Shown: positions 26,658-36,765 of the stretch, piece after piece
Layout of the letters: the number at the start of each line of letters is the position of its first letter
Position numbering within the stretch: position 1 is the stretch's first letter
NCBI RefSeq assembly: GCF_009184905.1
Contig: NZ_WESC01000004.1
Coordinates: forward strand, 124,001 to 188,000
Source of the DNA: Parvibaculum sedimenti
GTDB taxonomy: Bacteria; Pseudomonadota; Alphaproteobacteria; Parvibaculales; Parvibaculaceae
Reading direction: 5' to 3'
DNA length: 64,000 nucleotides
Position numbers and translations under genes: made by a program
Notes under the pieces: generated by a model
Seen by the model: only the letters and a program-made list of their open reading frames with translations
Told to the model about the DNA's origin: nothing
Database searches by the model: none

Positions 26658-26688
26658 TTGAGACGCGGCGTGGAACGCCGCGTCTCAA
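26658..26688 (-). repeat. 13-bp perfect inverted repeat between acyl-CoA dehydrogenase and thiolase genes
   Basis: Arms TTGAGACGCGGCG (26658-26670) and CGCCGCGTCTCAA (26676-26688) with a 5-base loop (TGGAA). No T-run follows on the minus strand, so it may act as an RNA-stabilising hairpin or partial terminator that sets different levels for the genes before and after it. Confidence 0.7.
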
Positions 26689-26707
26689 AGAGCGAGGCAG
26701 AGCGTAA

Positions 26708-27865
<1,158 letters not shown>

Positions 27866-27928
27866 CTGTTTCTCTCTCCTGTCTGTGCCCGATTTTCGGG
27901 CTTTTTGTTATGAGTCGATTTCCGCCGA

Positions 27929-29716
27929 TCAGAACTCGTCGGCGGAAAAATCCATCAAGGGTGCGGCGCCCACGCGAATACGCGTGAGATGAGTCGCCGT
28001 TTCCGGCACGACGCGCTCGAAGTAATAGCGCGCGGTCTTGAGCTTCGCCTCGTAGAAGCCCTTGTCGCCATTGCCCGAAGCGAGCTTCTCGGCCGCCGTC
28101 TTCGCCATCATCGCCCACATGAAGGCAATAGAGGTGACGCCGAAAAGCTGGAGATAGTCGAAGGAACCGGCGCCTGCATTGTCCGGGTTCTGCAGCGCGT
28201 TCTCCATGAACCACAGCGTCGCCGCTTCGAGGTCCTTGCGGGCCGCGACCAGCGCATTCATGAAGCTCTCTGTTTTCGCATTGGTGTTCGCGGCGACAAA
28301 ATCGTCGATCAGCTTGAAGAAGCCGAAGACGCCACGCCCGCCATTCTGCGCCAGCTTGCGGCCGACAAGATCGAGAGCCTGAACGCCATTCGCGCCTTCG
28401 TAGATCATGGCGATGCGCGCATCGCGGACGAACTGGCTGAGGCCGTTTTCCTCGATATAGCCGTGGCCACCATAAACCTGCTGTGCCTCGACCGCATTCG
28501 CGAAGCCGCGATCGGTGAGATAGCCTTTCACGACAGGCGTAAGCAGCGCCATCATGTCGTCGCCGAACTCGCGCGCCTTCGCATCGTCAGATGCGTGGCT
28601 GAGATCGCCATGAAGCGCTGTCCAGACGAGAAGCGCGCGGGCGCCCTCGTTGAAGGCCTTCGCATTGAGCAGCATGCGCCGCACATCGGGATGGACGAGC
28701 AGAGGATCGGCGGGCTTGTCCGCTTCCTTCGGGCCCGTCAGCGAGCGCCCCTGAAGGCGGTCCTTCGCATAGGCGAGAGCGTTCTGATAAGCCGCTTCCG
28801 ACTGCGACAGGCCCTGCAAACCGACGCCGAGACGCGCTTCGTTCATCATCGTGAACATGGCGCGCATGCCCTTGTTCTCCTCGCCGACGAGCCAGCCCTT
28901 GGCGCCGTCATAGTTGAGAACGCAGGTCGCGTTACCGTGAATGCCCATCTTGAGCTCGAGCGCGCCGCAGGAGACGCCGTTGCGCTCGCCGAGGCTGCCG
29001 TCTTCCTTCACGAGGAACTTCGGCACGATGAAGAGCGAGATGCCCTTGATGCCCGCGGGCGCGCCTTCAGTGCGCGCCAGCACGAGATGGAGAATGTTGT
29101 CGGCGAGATCGTGCTCGCCGGCGGAAATGAATATCTTGGTGCCGGTGATGGCAAAGGAGCCGTCGCCATTCGGCACGGCCCTGGTGCGCAGCAGGCCCAG
29201 ATCGGTGCCGCAATGCGGCTCCGTCAGGTTCATCGTGCCGGTCCACTCGCCGGTGACGAGCTTGGGCAGGTACATCGCCCGCTGCTCATCCGTACCGTGA
29301 TGAAGAAGCGCCGAATAGGCGCCATGGCTGAGGCCCGGATACATGCCGAAGGCCATGTTGGACGACGACACCATCTCATTGAAGAGAACGCCCAGCGCAT
29401 TGGGCAAACCCTGTCCGCCGAAGGCGGGATCGGCGACGAGCGCCGGCCAGCCGCCTTCGACGAGGGTCTTGTAGGCTTCCTTGAACCCGGATGGCGTCGT
29501 CACCACGCCATTGGCGAGCTTGCAGCCCTCGCGGTCGCCGACCTGATTGAGAGGCTGCAGCACCTCCTCGGCGAGCTTCGCAGCCTCGTCGAGGATCGCG
29601 TCCACTACGTCAAGCGGCGCATCCCGGAATCCGGGAAGCTCCGAATATTGCGACATGTTGAAGGCTTCATGCAGGAGGAAACGATACTCCCGCAGGGGTG
29701 CTTTGTAGCTCGGCAT
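27929..29716 (-). CDS. Acyl-CoA dehydrogenase, large form with C-terminal extension
   Basis: A 595-residue acyl-CoA dehydrogenase. The N terminus ([19 protein letters not shown]) is the short N-terminal acyl-CoA dehydrogenase module, the middle holds the flavin motifs ([51 protein letters not shown]), and about 130 C-terminal residues form the helical domain typical of this subfamily (FadE-like, DmdC-like). Several members act on unusual or long acyl groups. The distance of 30 bases to the MerR gene upstream shows they are cotranscribed. Confidence 0.9.
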   Translation of the reverse strand: MPSYKAPLREYRFLLHEAFNMSQYSELPGFRDAPLDVVDAILDEAAKLAEEVLQPLNQVGDREGCKLANGVVTTPSGFKEAYKTLVEGGWPALVADPAFGGQGLPNALGVLFNEMVSSSNMAFGMYPGLSHGAYSALLHHGTDEQRAMYLPKLVTGEWTGTMNLTEPHCGTDLGLLRTRAVPNGDGSFAITGTKIFISAGEHDLADNILHLVLARTEGAPAGIKGISLFIVPKFLVKEDGSLGERNGVSCGALELKMGIHGNATCVLNYDGAKGWLVGEENKGMRAMFTMMNEARLGVGLQGLSQSEAAYQNALAYAKDRLQGRSLTGPKEADKPADPLLVHPDVRRMLLNAKAFNEGARALLVWTALHGDLSHASDDAKAREFGDDMMALLTPVVKGYLTDRGFANAVEAQQVYGGHGYIEENGLSQFVRDARIAMIYEGANGVQALDLVGRKLAQNGGRGVFGFFKLIDDFVAANTNAKTESFMNALVAARKDLEAATLWFMENALQNPDNAGAGSFDYLQLFGVTSIAFMWAMMAKTAAEKLASGNGDKGFYEAKLKTARYYFERVVPETATHLTRIRVGAAPLMDFSADEF

Positions 29717-29746
29717 GTTCGGCCTCGGGTTAGGAGCGGCTCGACC

Positions 29747-30277
29747 TCAGACGGTCGCCGCGGATGTTTTCGCCTGTGCGGCGGAAGGCTGGGTCTTGAC
29801 GACGCGCGGACGCTTCTTCGCATCGACCAGCGCCTGGGCCATCTGGCCCTGCAGCGTATCTTCGAGCTTCTGGCAGCTTTCCTTCAGCGTCGCGATCTGG
29901 AGCTCGATCTCCTTGCGCTGCTTTTCGAGGCTGGCGATGCGGCGCTTGAACTTGTCGATGGCGACTCGGTTCTGCGTTTCGCAGCCGTCCTCGAGATCAT
30001 AGAGGCTCAGGATTTCCTTGATCTCCGACAGCGCGAGGCCGACGAGACGGCCGCGCACAATGAGGATGAGCCTTGCACGGTCGCGCGGATGATAGATGCG
30101 TGTCTGGCCCTGACGCTCCGGCTTCAGGAGGCCCTTGTCCTCATAGAAGCGGATGGCGCGGGTCGTGAGGCCGAATTCCTCGGCAAGCTGGGTGATCGAG
30201 AAGGTGATGGAATTGCCGTCGCAATGTCCGGCGGGGGCAGCAGCGGCCTGAGCCGCATTGTCCAACTGGTGGTCCAC
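29747..30277 (-). CDS. MerR-family regulator of the beta-oxidation operon
   Basis: A 176-residue MerR-type regulator: winged helix-turn-helix at residues about 25-95 (FSITQLAEEFGLTTRAIRFY, then EDKGLLKPERQGQTRIYHP), a coiled-coil dimerisation helix, and a low-complexity tail. The effector domain has a single Cys pair and no classical metal site, so an acyl-CoA-type or similar ligand is more likely than metal. The frame's GTG at 30277, with AGGA upstream, is the best start. It is first in the operon and is likely autoregulated through the dyad at 30416-30437, as in LiuR-type regulators. Confidence 0.82.
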   Translation of the reverse strand: MDHQLDNAAQAAAAPAGHCDGNSITFSITQLAEEFGLTTRAIRFYEDKGLLKPERQGQTRIYHPRDRARLILIVRGRLVGLALSEIKEILSLYDLEDGCETQNRVAIDKFKRRIASLEKQRKEIELQIATLKESCQKLEDTLQGQMAQALVDAKKRPRVVKTQPSAAQAKTSAATV

Positions 30278-30415
30278 GACGTTTTCCTGTTTCCCTTGTC
30301 GCCGAACCCGCACAAATCCCGGGGCAGCGGACCGAAGTCCACCCCCAGCACGCAGGAGCGGCATGTAATTGAGCTGGCGGTTTTCCGCCGTTTTTCTATG
30401 TGAGCGCCACGCTAG

Positions 30416-30437
30416 TTGACGTTGACGTAAGCGTCAA
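30416..30437. promoter_or_regulatory. MerR/LiuR-like operator in front of the beta-oxidation operon
   Basis: A 22-base dyad: TTGACG (30416-30421), a 10-base core TTGACGTAAG, then CGTCAA (30432-30437). It resembles the LiuR binding pattern as I recall it. On the minus strand the outer TTGACG can serve as the -35 box, with TAGCGT 17 bases downstream as a weak -10 leading to the MerR gene. The divergent CAP lipoprotein gene begins 80 bases away and could share the site. Confidence 0.6.
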
Positions 30438-30516
30438 GAGGTCAAGAATGCCCGCTTCGCCATGAACCATCGGTTGCTCTATCCTCCCTCGTCCCGTCGA
30501 AAGGGAGGGGGAGACG

Positions 30517-31074
30517 ATGCCGCAAGTTTTCAAACCTTTGATGTACGTCCTCATGGCGCTGACGCTTTCGGCTTGCGCCACGCAGAATGCGGGAGAACCG
30601 CCCAAGCCCGAGAGGGTCAGCCTCACCTCCCTCCCGGCCTCGGCGAGTGCGGCGGCGCAGGGCGAAAGCACCCTCACCCGCGCCATACTCGGCGCCGTTA
30701 ACACCTATCGCGGGGAAAAGGGCGTCGCGCCGCTTGCGCCCGATGCGACGCTGCAGCGCGCCGCCGCGATCCACAGCGCCGACATGTCGCTGAGGAACTT
30801 CATCGGCAGCTTCAATCCCGACGGACAGGGCACAAGGGAACGGGTTCTGGCCGTCGACCCCAACCATGTCGGCGAGGTTTTCGAGACGATCAGCCTCCTG
30901 CGCGATATGGCGGACCAGGCGCCCGAGACGGTGGCCGCCGCCGTCGTCAAAGGCTGGACCACCGACCCCGTCCGGCGAAAGGTGCTGAAGGATACCGCCC
31001 TCACCCGTTCGGGCGTCGGCGTCGCCAACAAGGGCCGCGACATATACGTCACGGAAGTCTTTGCGACCGAGTAA
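30517..31074 (+). CDS. CAP-domain (SCP/PR1-like) lipoprotein
   Basis: A 185-residue envelope lipoprotein. Signal peptide and lipobox LTLSAC end at Cys20, after which a CAP/SCP domain follows (residues about 55-185: AVNTYRGEKGVAPLAPDATL; AAIHSADMSLRN). The domain is short, and the His/Glu pair common in CAP proteins is not clearly complete. Bacterial CAP proteins are secreted or membrane anchored, but their role is unknown. The gene is divergent from the MerR operon and could share its regulatory site. Confidence 0.82.
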   Translation: MPQVFKPLMYVLMALTLSACATQNAGEPPKPERVSLTSLPASASAAAQGESTLTRAILGAVNTYRGEKGVAPLAPDATLQRAAAIHSADMSLRNFIGSFNPDGQGTRERVLAVDPNHVGEVFETISLLRDMADQAPETVAAAVVKGWTTDPVRRKVLKDTALTRSGVGVANKGRDIYVTEVFATE

Positions 31075-31117
31075 CGCTGTGCCCGGCTTGCACGAAGCTA
31101 AAAGTTTTCAACAGCCG

Positions 31118-31134
31118 TTAATGATGTATTTACC
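31118..31134 (+). promoter_or_regulatory. CtrA-like box upstream of the PodJ-like gene
   Basis: TTAA (31118-31121), seven bases, then TTTACC (31129-31134) approaches the CtrA full site TTAA-N7-TTAAC. A GATTC (GANTC) site for CcrM methylation lies at 31273-31277, three bases before the ATG of the downstream gene. In Caulobacter, polarity genes are cell-cycle controlled through such sites. Both short matches may be chance. Confidence 0.4.
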
Positions 31135-31280
31135 GCGTCTGCCGTTTTATGAACGGGCAACGGCGTGTCGGGCGGGTGTCTGCACTGGAGAGCACCGCAA
31201 TCCTTGCTTGAAAGGGTGCTTTTTACCGCCAGATTTCGCGGCCATACTGCAAAAAGGCGTCAAAGGGTTAGTGATTCGGA

Positions 31281-34103
31281 ATGAGACCTGCTGTCCCCTG
31301 GAGCGTGAAGGGCATTGAGCCCGAGGCGCGCGAAGCCGCCAAGCAAGCGGCTCAGCGCGCGGGCGTCACGCTGGGCGCGTGGCTCAATCAGATGATTCTG
31401 GACGCAGGCACTGACGAAATCGGCAGAACAAGTGCCGAATCCCTGCCGCGTCCGGCCCCTCAGCCGTCCAACGCCCAATCCTATTTCTCCCAACCGGCCC
31501 CCTACGACCTCGCGCCGGTAGCCGAGACCATGCGCGAAGTGATCAATCGCGTGGAAAGCAGCGAGCGGCGCGGCGCCGAACTCGCGCGGCGCCTGGAACA
31601 GACCGTCGGTCATCTGGCCGAGCGGCTCGAAGAGTCGGAGCGCGCGATGGACGACACACCGGATCGCCGTACGCTCGACCCCCTGGAACGCAAGATTCAG
31701 CAACTCTCGGAGCGGCTGGAAGAGCAGGAGCGCGGACGGACCACCCGGCGCAACCCCGACGACAAGGCGATCCAGACACTCGAAAAGGCGTTGAACGCCG
31801 TCGTCGACCACCTCGACACAACCGAGCGGCGAACTGAAGAATCCCTCGGCGAAATTCGTCAGACCCTTGCCAAGGTCGCCCAGCGCGTCGACGCGCGCGA
31901 GGAAGAAAAAGAACGCGAGCAGGCCGAAGCCCGCGCCCGCGCGATCGACACGAATTTGCAGACCATGGCGAGCCGCCTCGAAAAGATGGAGCAATCCGTC
32001 GGTTCGGTGAGCGCGCAGGCCGTCGAAACCGCCCTCAAGGCCATTACCGACAAGACCGACGCCGAGCAGCACAAGGCAACGATCAACACCCTTCAGCGCA
32101 GCCTTGCCGAGATCATGCAGCGGCTCGAACGCGCCGAGCAGCGGACGGACGAAACGCTCAAGACCTTTGAGATGACGGTGACCAGCATTGCGCACCGTCT
32201 TGACGACCTCGACGCGCCACGCCCGCCCGCACCCGATACAACGCATATCGTCGACAGCCGCCTCGAGCAGATGGCGAACCGCCTGCAAGACAACGAACAG
32301 ATGACGCTGCAGGCCGTGCAGACGATCGAACGCGCGATCGCCGGCATGTCGGACAGCCTGAATATCGCCGAGAACCGTTCGCGCGAAACGACCGAGTCGC
32401 TCCATGTCATGCTGGAGCGGATGACGGATCGGCTTGGCCGTCTCGAAAAGGAAGCAAAGGCCGCGCTCGCCCAGCCTGCCACGCCCGCGCAACCTGCTCA
32501 GCCTTCGCAGATGCTTTCGCCCCAGATCGCGGTGGGAAGCAGCACCACCCACGGTGCCGGCAGCGGCTTCGTGCCCGGCGCGCAGGGCTTTCCGATCCCG
32601 AATTTCGATGCGCCGCCCATGGGTGGCTTCGGCGCACCTGCGAGAGCCGATTTCCGCAGCCCCTTCGCCGATCCGGTCTTCCCGGAAGTGCCGGCGTTGC
32701 CCTCGCCCGCGCCGGTTCCTTCACCATCCAAGGTCGTGCCGGAAAGCGTTGCGAGCGGCGCGATCAGTGACGTGCCGCCACCTTTCGCGACCGCTGGCGA
32801 CGAAGCCACGTCCGAACTGCGTGCGCCGACCGATGCGGACATCACCAACCCAACGCAGGAATCGGCGCATGCCGCGCATGATTTCCTGTCCGCCGCGCGC
32901 CGCGCAGCGCAAGCTGCGGCAGAGGCCGGTCGCAACCCGCAGCAGCCCGGCCAGTCGCCCTATGCGGAATCCGCGGCGCGTTTCACCGCCATCGACGATC
33001 GCCGCGACAATCGCGGCAAGCGCGTCCTCATGGGGCTGCTCGCCGCCCTCATTCTCGCAGGCGCAGGCGTTGCCACGCTTCGGTATCTGAAGCACGAACC
33101 TCTGGCGCCCTTCATCGACGTACCCGCGAAACCCACCGTGACGGTCAATCCCGCACCGGTAGCGGACAAGACTGCGGACAAAGCCACGGATATGGGCGCG
33201 AGCACCGAAACCGCGGCACCTGCCACACAGGAACATCCGGAGGCCAAGCCGGACGACGCCGGGGCCAAAGCGGCGGCTCCCACGGGAGAAGCGGCTCCGG
33301 CGTCCACCACATCGGCTGCGCCCGCCGAAACGGCCTCCGAGTCGCCCCCCGAGTCACCCATTGTCCCAATGCCGAAGAAGCCGGCGAAACAGGCCGAGGC
33401 GGCCATTCCGCGCACGGAAGCCAAGGGCCCGACACTTACGCCGTCGCCAGCAAAACCGGTCGCCACCGCCCCTCTCGGGGACCAGGCTTCCGCGCCCACC
33501 GGCGACCGCGCCCTTCGCGCCGCCGCCACGCGCGGCGAACCCGCCGCGCAATACGAAGTTGCCCAGCGCTATGCGAATGGCGAGGGCGTCGCCGCCGATC
33601 TCTCGCAGGCCGCTTACTGGTACAGGCAGGCCGCCGATCAGGGCCTCGCCATCGCTCAATACAGGCTTGCCGCGCTTTACGAAAAGGGCCGTGGGCTAGC
33701 GCAGGACGATGCGCAGGCGCGCAAGTGGTATGAAAAGGCCGCCGTGCAGGGCAATGTGAAGGCGATGCACAACCTCGCCGTCATCTATGCCGAGGGCCGC
33801 GGCACGAGGCAGGATTTCACCACGGCGGCTCGCTGGTTCGGGCAGGCTGCCGAACTCGGCCTAGGCGACAGCCAGTACAATCTCGCCATTCTTCAGGAGC
33901 GCGGGCTCGGCGTGCCACAGGATTACGCCTCTGCCTACAAATGGCTCTCCATCGCGGCCAAGGGCGGCGACAAGGGCGCAGCGCAGAAGCGCGACGAACT
34001 CGCCGCCAAGCTCGACGCGACGACGCTCGCCCAGGCGAAAGTCGCCGCCGAGACATGGGCGCCGAAGCGTCCCGACCCGACCGCCAATGGCGACCTCTCC
34101 TGA
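31281..34103 (+). CDS. PodJ-like polar localisation factor with Sel1 repeats
   Basis: A 940-residue protein laid out like PodJ. The N terminus (PWSVKGIEPEAREAAKQAAQ) is conserved in the family. Residues about 80-400 are a long Glu/Arg-rich coiled coil, about 400-575 are Pro/Ala rich, a single membrane helix (VLMGLLAALILAGAGVATL) is near 580, then comes a Pro/Ala-rich periplasmic linker. Four or more Sel1/TPR-like repeats (about 745-890; AAYWYRQAADQGLAIAQYRL and similar) end the protein. It would sit at a cell pole and scaffold polar organelles or signalling proteins. The gene name should be treated as family resemblance. Confidence 0.8.
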   Translation: MRPAVPWSVKGIEPEAREAAKQAAQRAGVTLGAWLNQMILDAGTDEIGRTSAESLPRPAPQPSNAQSYFSQPAPYDLAPVAETMREVINRVESSERRGAELARRLEQTVGHLAERLEESERAMDDTPDRRTLDPLERKIQQLSERLEEQERGRTTRRNPDDKAIQTLEKALNAVVDHLDTTERRTEESLGEIRQTLAKVAQRVDAREEEKEREQAEARARAIDTNLQTMASRLEKMEQSVGSVSAQAVETALKAITDKTDAEQHKATINTLQRSLAEIMQRLERAEQRTDETLKTFEMTVTSIAHRLDDLDAPRPPAPDTTHIVDSRLEQMANRLQDNEQMTLQAVQTIERAIAGMSDSLNIAENRSRETTESLHVMLERMTDRLGRLEKEAKAALAQPATPAQPAQPSQMLSPQIAVGSSTTHGAGSGFVPGAQGFPIPNFDAPPMGGFGAPARADFRSPFADPVFPEVPALPSPAPVPSPSKVVPESVASGAISDVPPPFATAGDEATSELRAPTDADITNPTQESAHAAHDFLSAARRAAQAAAEAGRNPQQPGQSPYAESAARFTAIDDRRDNRGKRVLMGLLAALILAGAGVATLRYLKHEPLAPFIDVPAKPTVTVNPAPVADKTADKATDMGASTETAAPATQEHPEAKPDDAGAKAAAPTGEAAPASTTSAAPAETASESPPESPIVPMPKKPAKQAEAAIPRTEAKGPTLTPSPAKPVATAPLGDQASAPTGDRALRAAATRGEPAAQYEVAQRYANGEGVAADLSQAAYWYRQAADQGLAIAQYRLAALYEKGRGLAQDDAQARKWYEKAAVQGNVKAMHNLAVIYAEGRGTRQDFTTAARWFGQAAELGLGDSQYNLAILQERGLGVPQDYASAYKWLSIAAKGGDKGAAQKRDELAAKLDATTLAQAKVAAETWAPKRPDPTANGDLS

Positions 34104-34210
34104 GCGGTAAAAGCCCCAAGCTCTAGGAATCGCTGCGCCGACGTGCTACCCCGAATAGGCCCTCCTGCGGACGAAATGCGCGCCTGAAACGCCGGCGGAG
34201 ACCAAGCCGC

Positions 34211-35137
34211 ATGCAGATCTATCTGCCGATCGCCGAACTGCCGGTCAATGTGCTGGTGATCCTCGCCATGGGGGCGGCCGTCGGCTTCCTGTCAGGCATG
34301 TTCGGCGTCGGTGGCGGCTTCCTGATGACGCCGCTTCTCATCTTTCTCGGCATCCCCCCGGCAGTCGCAGTCGGCACGCAGTCGACGCAAGTCGTCGCCT
34401 CCTCCGTCACCGGCGCTCTGGCTCATTGGCAGCGGGGTAGCATTGATTTCAAGATGGGCGGGGTGCTGCTTGCAGGCGGTGTGCTCGGCTCCCTGAGTGG
34501 CATCTTCATCTTCCGTCTGCTGACGCGCCTCGGCCAGATTGACCTTGCCATCTCGCTCATCTATGTCGTTTTCCTGACCATCATCGGCACCTTGATGATG
34601 ACGGAAAGCCTGCGCGCCATGCGGGCGGCGGCACGGGGAACGCCGCTCCCGGCAAGCCGGGGCGGCCAGCACAGCTGGATGCACGGCCTGCCCTTCAAGA
34701 TGCGTTTCCGCCGCTCGAAGCTCTATATCAGCGTGATCCCGCCGATCCTCGTCGGATATTTCGTTGGCATGCTGTCGGCGATCATGGGCGTCGGCGGCGG
34801 CTTCATCATGGTGCCCGCCATGATCTATCTCCTGCGCATGCCAACCTCGGTGGTCATCGGCACATCCCTTTTCCAGATCGTCTTCGTGACCGCGCTCACC
34901 GGCGTCATGCATTCTGTGGAGAACCAGGCCGTCGACATGGTGCTCGGCCTCCTGCTGGTCATCGGTGGCGTGGTCGGCGCGCAATATGGCGTACGCGCCG
35001 CCATGCGGCTCAAGGGCGAGCATCTGCGCGCGCTTCTCGCGCTGATCGTGCTGCTCATGGGATTGAGGCTCGGCTGGGATCTCGTGACGACGCCGCCCGA
35101 TCTCTTTTCCATCTCCGATCTGGCGCCACATTCATGA
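34211..35137 (+). CDS. TauE/SafE-family sulfite/organosulfonate permease
   Basis: A 308-residue inner membrane protein with eight or so helices in two repeats. Each repeat carries the glycine-rich TauE motif: GFLSGMFGVGGGFLMTPLLI and GMLSAIMGVGGGFIMVPAMI. The family exports sulfite, sulfonates or related anions. Its last four bases overlap the next gene (ATGA), encoding a TIGR02186 protein, an arrangement often seen in alphaproteobacteria and taken to mean joint function. Confidence 0.9.
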   Translation: MQIYLPIAELPVNVLVILAMGAAVGFLSGMFGVGGGFLMTPLLIFLGIPPAVAVGTQSTQVVASSVTGALAHWQRGSIDFKMGGVLLAGGVLGSLSGIFIFRLLTRLGQIDLAISLIYVVFLTIIGTLMMTESLRAMRAAARGTPLPASRGGQHSWMHGLPFKMRFRRSKLYISVIPPILVGYFVGMLSAIMGVGGGFIMVPAMIYLLRMPTSVVIGTSLFQIVFVTALTGVMHSVENQAVDMVLGLLLVIGGVVGAQYGVRAAMRLKGEHLRALLALIVLLMGLRLGWDLVTTPPDLFSISDLAPHS

Positions 35138-35931
35138 GGATGGGCGCGTTACATAAGTGGGCCATTGCCGCCTTCCTGGCTCTGGGCACCGCCCCTGCGC
35201 TCGCCGACCAGCTCGTCACGGATCTTTCCGAACACAAGATCGCCATCCGTTCGAATTTCACCGGCACGCAGATCCTGCTCTTCGGCGCGGTGGAGGCGAA
35301 CACTCCCGGCGAGCGAGCGCTCGACCGCGACGTCATCGTCGTCGTGACAGGCCCCAGCCGCGCCATGACGGTGCGACGCAAGGCCCGCATCGCCGGCATC
35401 TGGGTCAATCACGACTCGCTCGTCTTCCCACGCGTGCCGAGCTACTACGCGGTGGCGAGCACGAGGCCTCTCGAGGTGACTGCGGGCATCGATATTCTGA
35501 AGCGCGAGCAGATCGGCATCGACAATGTCGATCTCGGCACACCGAAGGCACAGGCGATGGATGGCCGCGAGGAAATCCTGCCGCCCGACGATGAGGCGAG
35601 TTTCATCAAGGCGCTGATCCGCAACAAGAAGCGCGAGAAGCTCTTTATCAGCGATCCAGGCGGCGTGACCTTTCTCGGTCAGACGCTTTTCCGCGCCACC
35701 GTCGACATTCCGGCAAATGTTCCCGTCGGCCTCTATACGGCGACCGTTTTCCTGCTGCGCGATGGCCAGGTGGTCGACGCCATCGCCTCGCCCCTCTATA
35801 TCGACAAGAGCGGGCTCGAGCGCTTCATCTATCGCCTCGCCCATGCCCAGCCGCTCTTCTACGGCCTGGTCGCCGTGCTCGGCGCGGCGCTGGCGGGTTG
35901 GCTTGCTTCGGCGCTCCTCCGTGAGCGGTGA
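35134..35931 (+). CDS. TIGR02186 / Alph_Pro_TM periplasmic-membrane protein
   Basis: A 265-residue protein with a signal peptide (WAIAAFLALGTAPALA), a periplasmic beta-rich region including VVVTGPSRAMTVRRKARIAGIWVN and a C-terminal membrane helix (PLFYGLVAVLGAALAGWLASALL). This is the Alph_Pro_TM family (TIGR02186), restricted to alphaproteobacteria and regularly next to TauE permeases. Role unknown; it may assist the permease or handle sulfur oxyanions in the periplasm. It starts in the ATGA overlap with the permease gene. Confidence 0.85.
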   Translation: MRMGALHKWAIAAFLALGTAPALADQLVTDLSEHKIAIRSNFTGTQILLFGAVEANTPGERALDRDVIVVVTGPSRAMTVRRKARIAGIWVNHDSLVFPRVPSYYAVASTRPLEVTAGIDILKREQIGIDNVDLGTPKAQAMDGREEILPPDDEASFIKALIRNKKREKLFISDPGGVTFLGQTLFRATVDIPANVPVGLYTATVFLLRDGQVVDAIASPLYIDKSGLERFIYRLAHAQPLFYGLVAVLGAALAGWLASALLRER

Positions 35932-35997
35932 AACATTGCCCCATGGCATCGTTGCGGCCGCGCCGCTAGAGTGCCGCGCGACTGAACGGGACGGAAA

Positions 35998-36765
35998 ATG
36001 ACTGATCTCAATATTTCCTATGCGGCAGCGGCGGCGGGCGGCCTTCTGAGCTTTCTCTCGCCTTGCGTGCTGCCCCTCGTGCCGGCCTATCTCTGCTTCA
36101 TCGCCGGAACCTCATTCGAGGAGCTGACGAAGGATGAGGCGCAGGGGCATGAAAAGCTCACGCAGCGCGTCGCGATCGGCGCGATCGGCTTCGTCCTTGG
36201 CTTCACCACCATTTTCGTGGCGCTCGGGGCCAGCGCCTCCGCGATCAACCCCTACATCCTCGCGCATAAGGAAACACTCGGCCGCGTTGCGGGCCTCATC
36301 ATCATCGTCTTCGGCCTGCACTACATGGGTATCTTCCGCATCGCGCTGCTGAATCGCGAGGCGCGTTTCCAGCCCGAGCGCATCGGCGACGTGACGCAAA
36401 GCCTCTGGATGCAGTTCCTGAGCCCCTATGTCCTGGGCCTCGCCTTCGCCTTCGGCTGGACGCCCTGCATCGGGCCGATCCTCGCGACGATCCTCGCCAT
36501 CGCGGCCTCGCAGGAAAGCCTGCGGGCGGGCGTGGCGCTGCTCGCCACCTATTCGCTCGGGCTCGGCATTCCCTTCCTCGCGGCGGCCTTCGCGATCCGT
36601 GGCTTCCTCGCCTTCGCAAAGCGCATCCGCAGCCACATGCAGGCGATCGAAATTGCAGCGGGCGTATTGCTCGCCGGCACGGGCCTTCTGATGGTGCTCG
36701 GCTCCTTCGAGACGATCGCCATCACGCTGATCAACCTCTTCCCGTTCCTGGCAAAGCTCGGCTAA
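35998..36765 (+). CDS. ccdA: CcdA-type thiol-disulfide transport protein (cytochrome c biogenesis)
   Basis: A 255-residue protein with six to seven membrane helices. The two redox Cys of this family are present: SFLSPCVLPLVPAYLCF (Cys23) and FAFGWTPCIGPILATI (about Cys158). CcdA moves reducing power from cytoplasmic thioredoxin to periplasmic thioredoxin-like proteins, used in cytochrome c maturation and disulfide repair. It follows the TauE/TIGR02186 pair by 66 bases on the same strand and overlaps the convergent PdeM gene by four bases. Confidence 0.9.
   Translation: MTDLNISYAAAAAGGLLSFLSPCVLPLVPAYLCFIAGTSFEELTKDEAQGHEKLTQRVAIGAIGFVLGFTTIFVALGASASAINPYILAHKETLGRVAGLIIIVFGLHYMGIFRIALLNREARFQPERIGDVTQSLWMQFLSPYVLGLAFAFGWTPCIGPILATILAIAASQESLRAGVALLATYSLGLGIPFLAAAFAIRGFLAFAKRIRSHMQAIEIAAGVLLAGTGLLMVLGSFETIAITLINLFPFLAKLG

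Noticed and set aside
27989-30403. 804-codon open frame on the plus strand
   Set aside because: It lies fully opposite the acyl-CoA dehydrogenase and MerR genes. Its translation is Arg/His/Asp-rich with no domain, as expected from antisense frames in GC-rich DNA.
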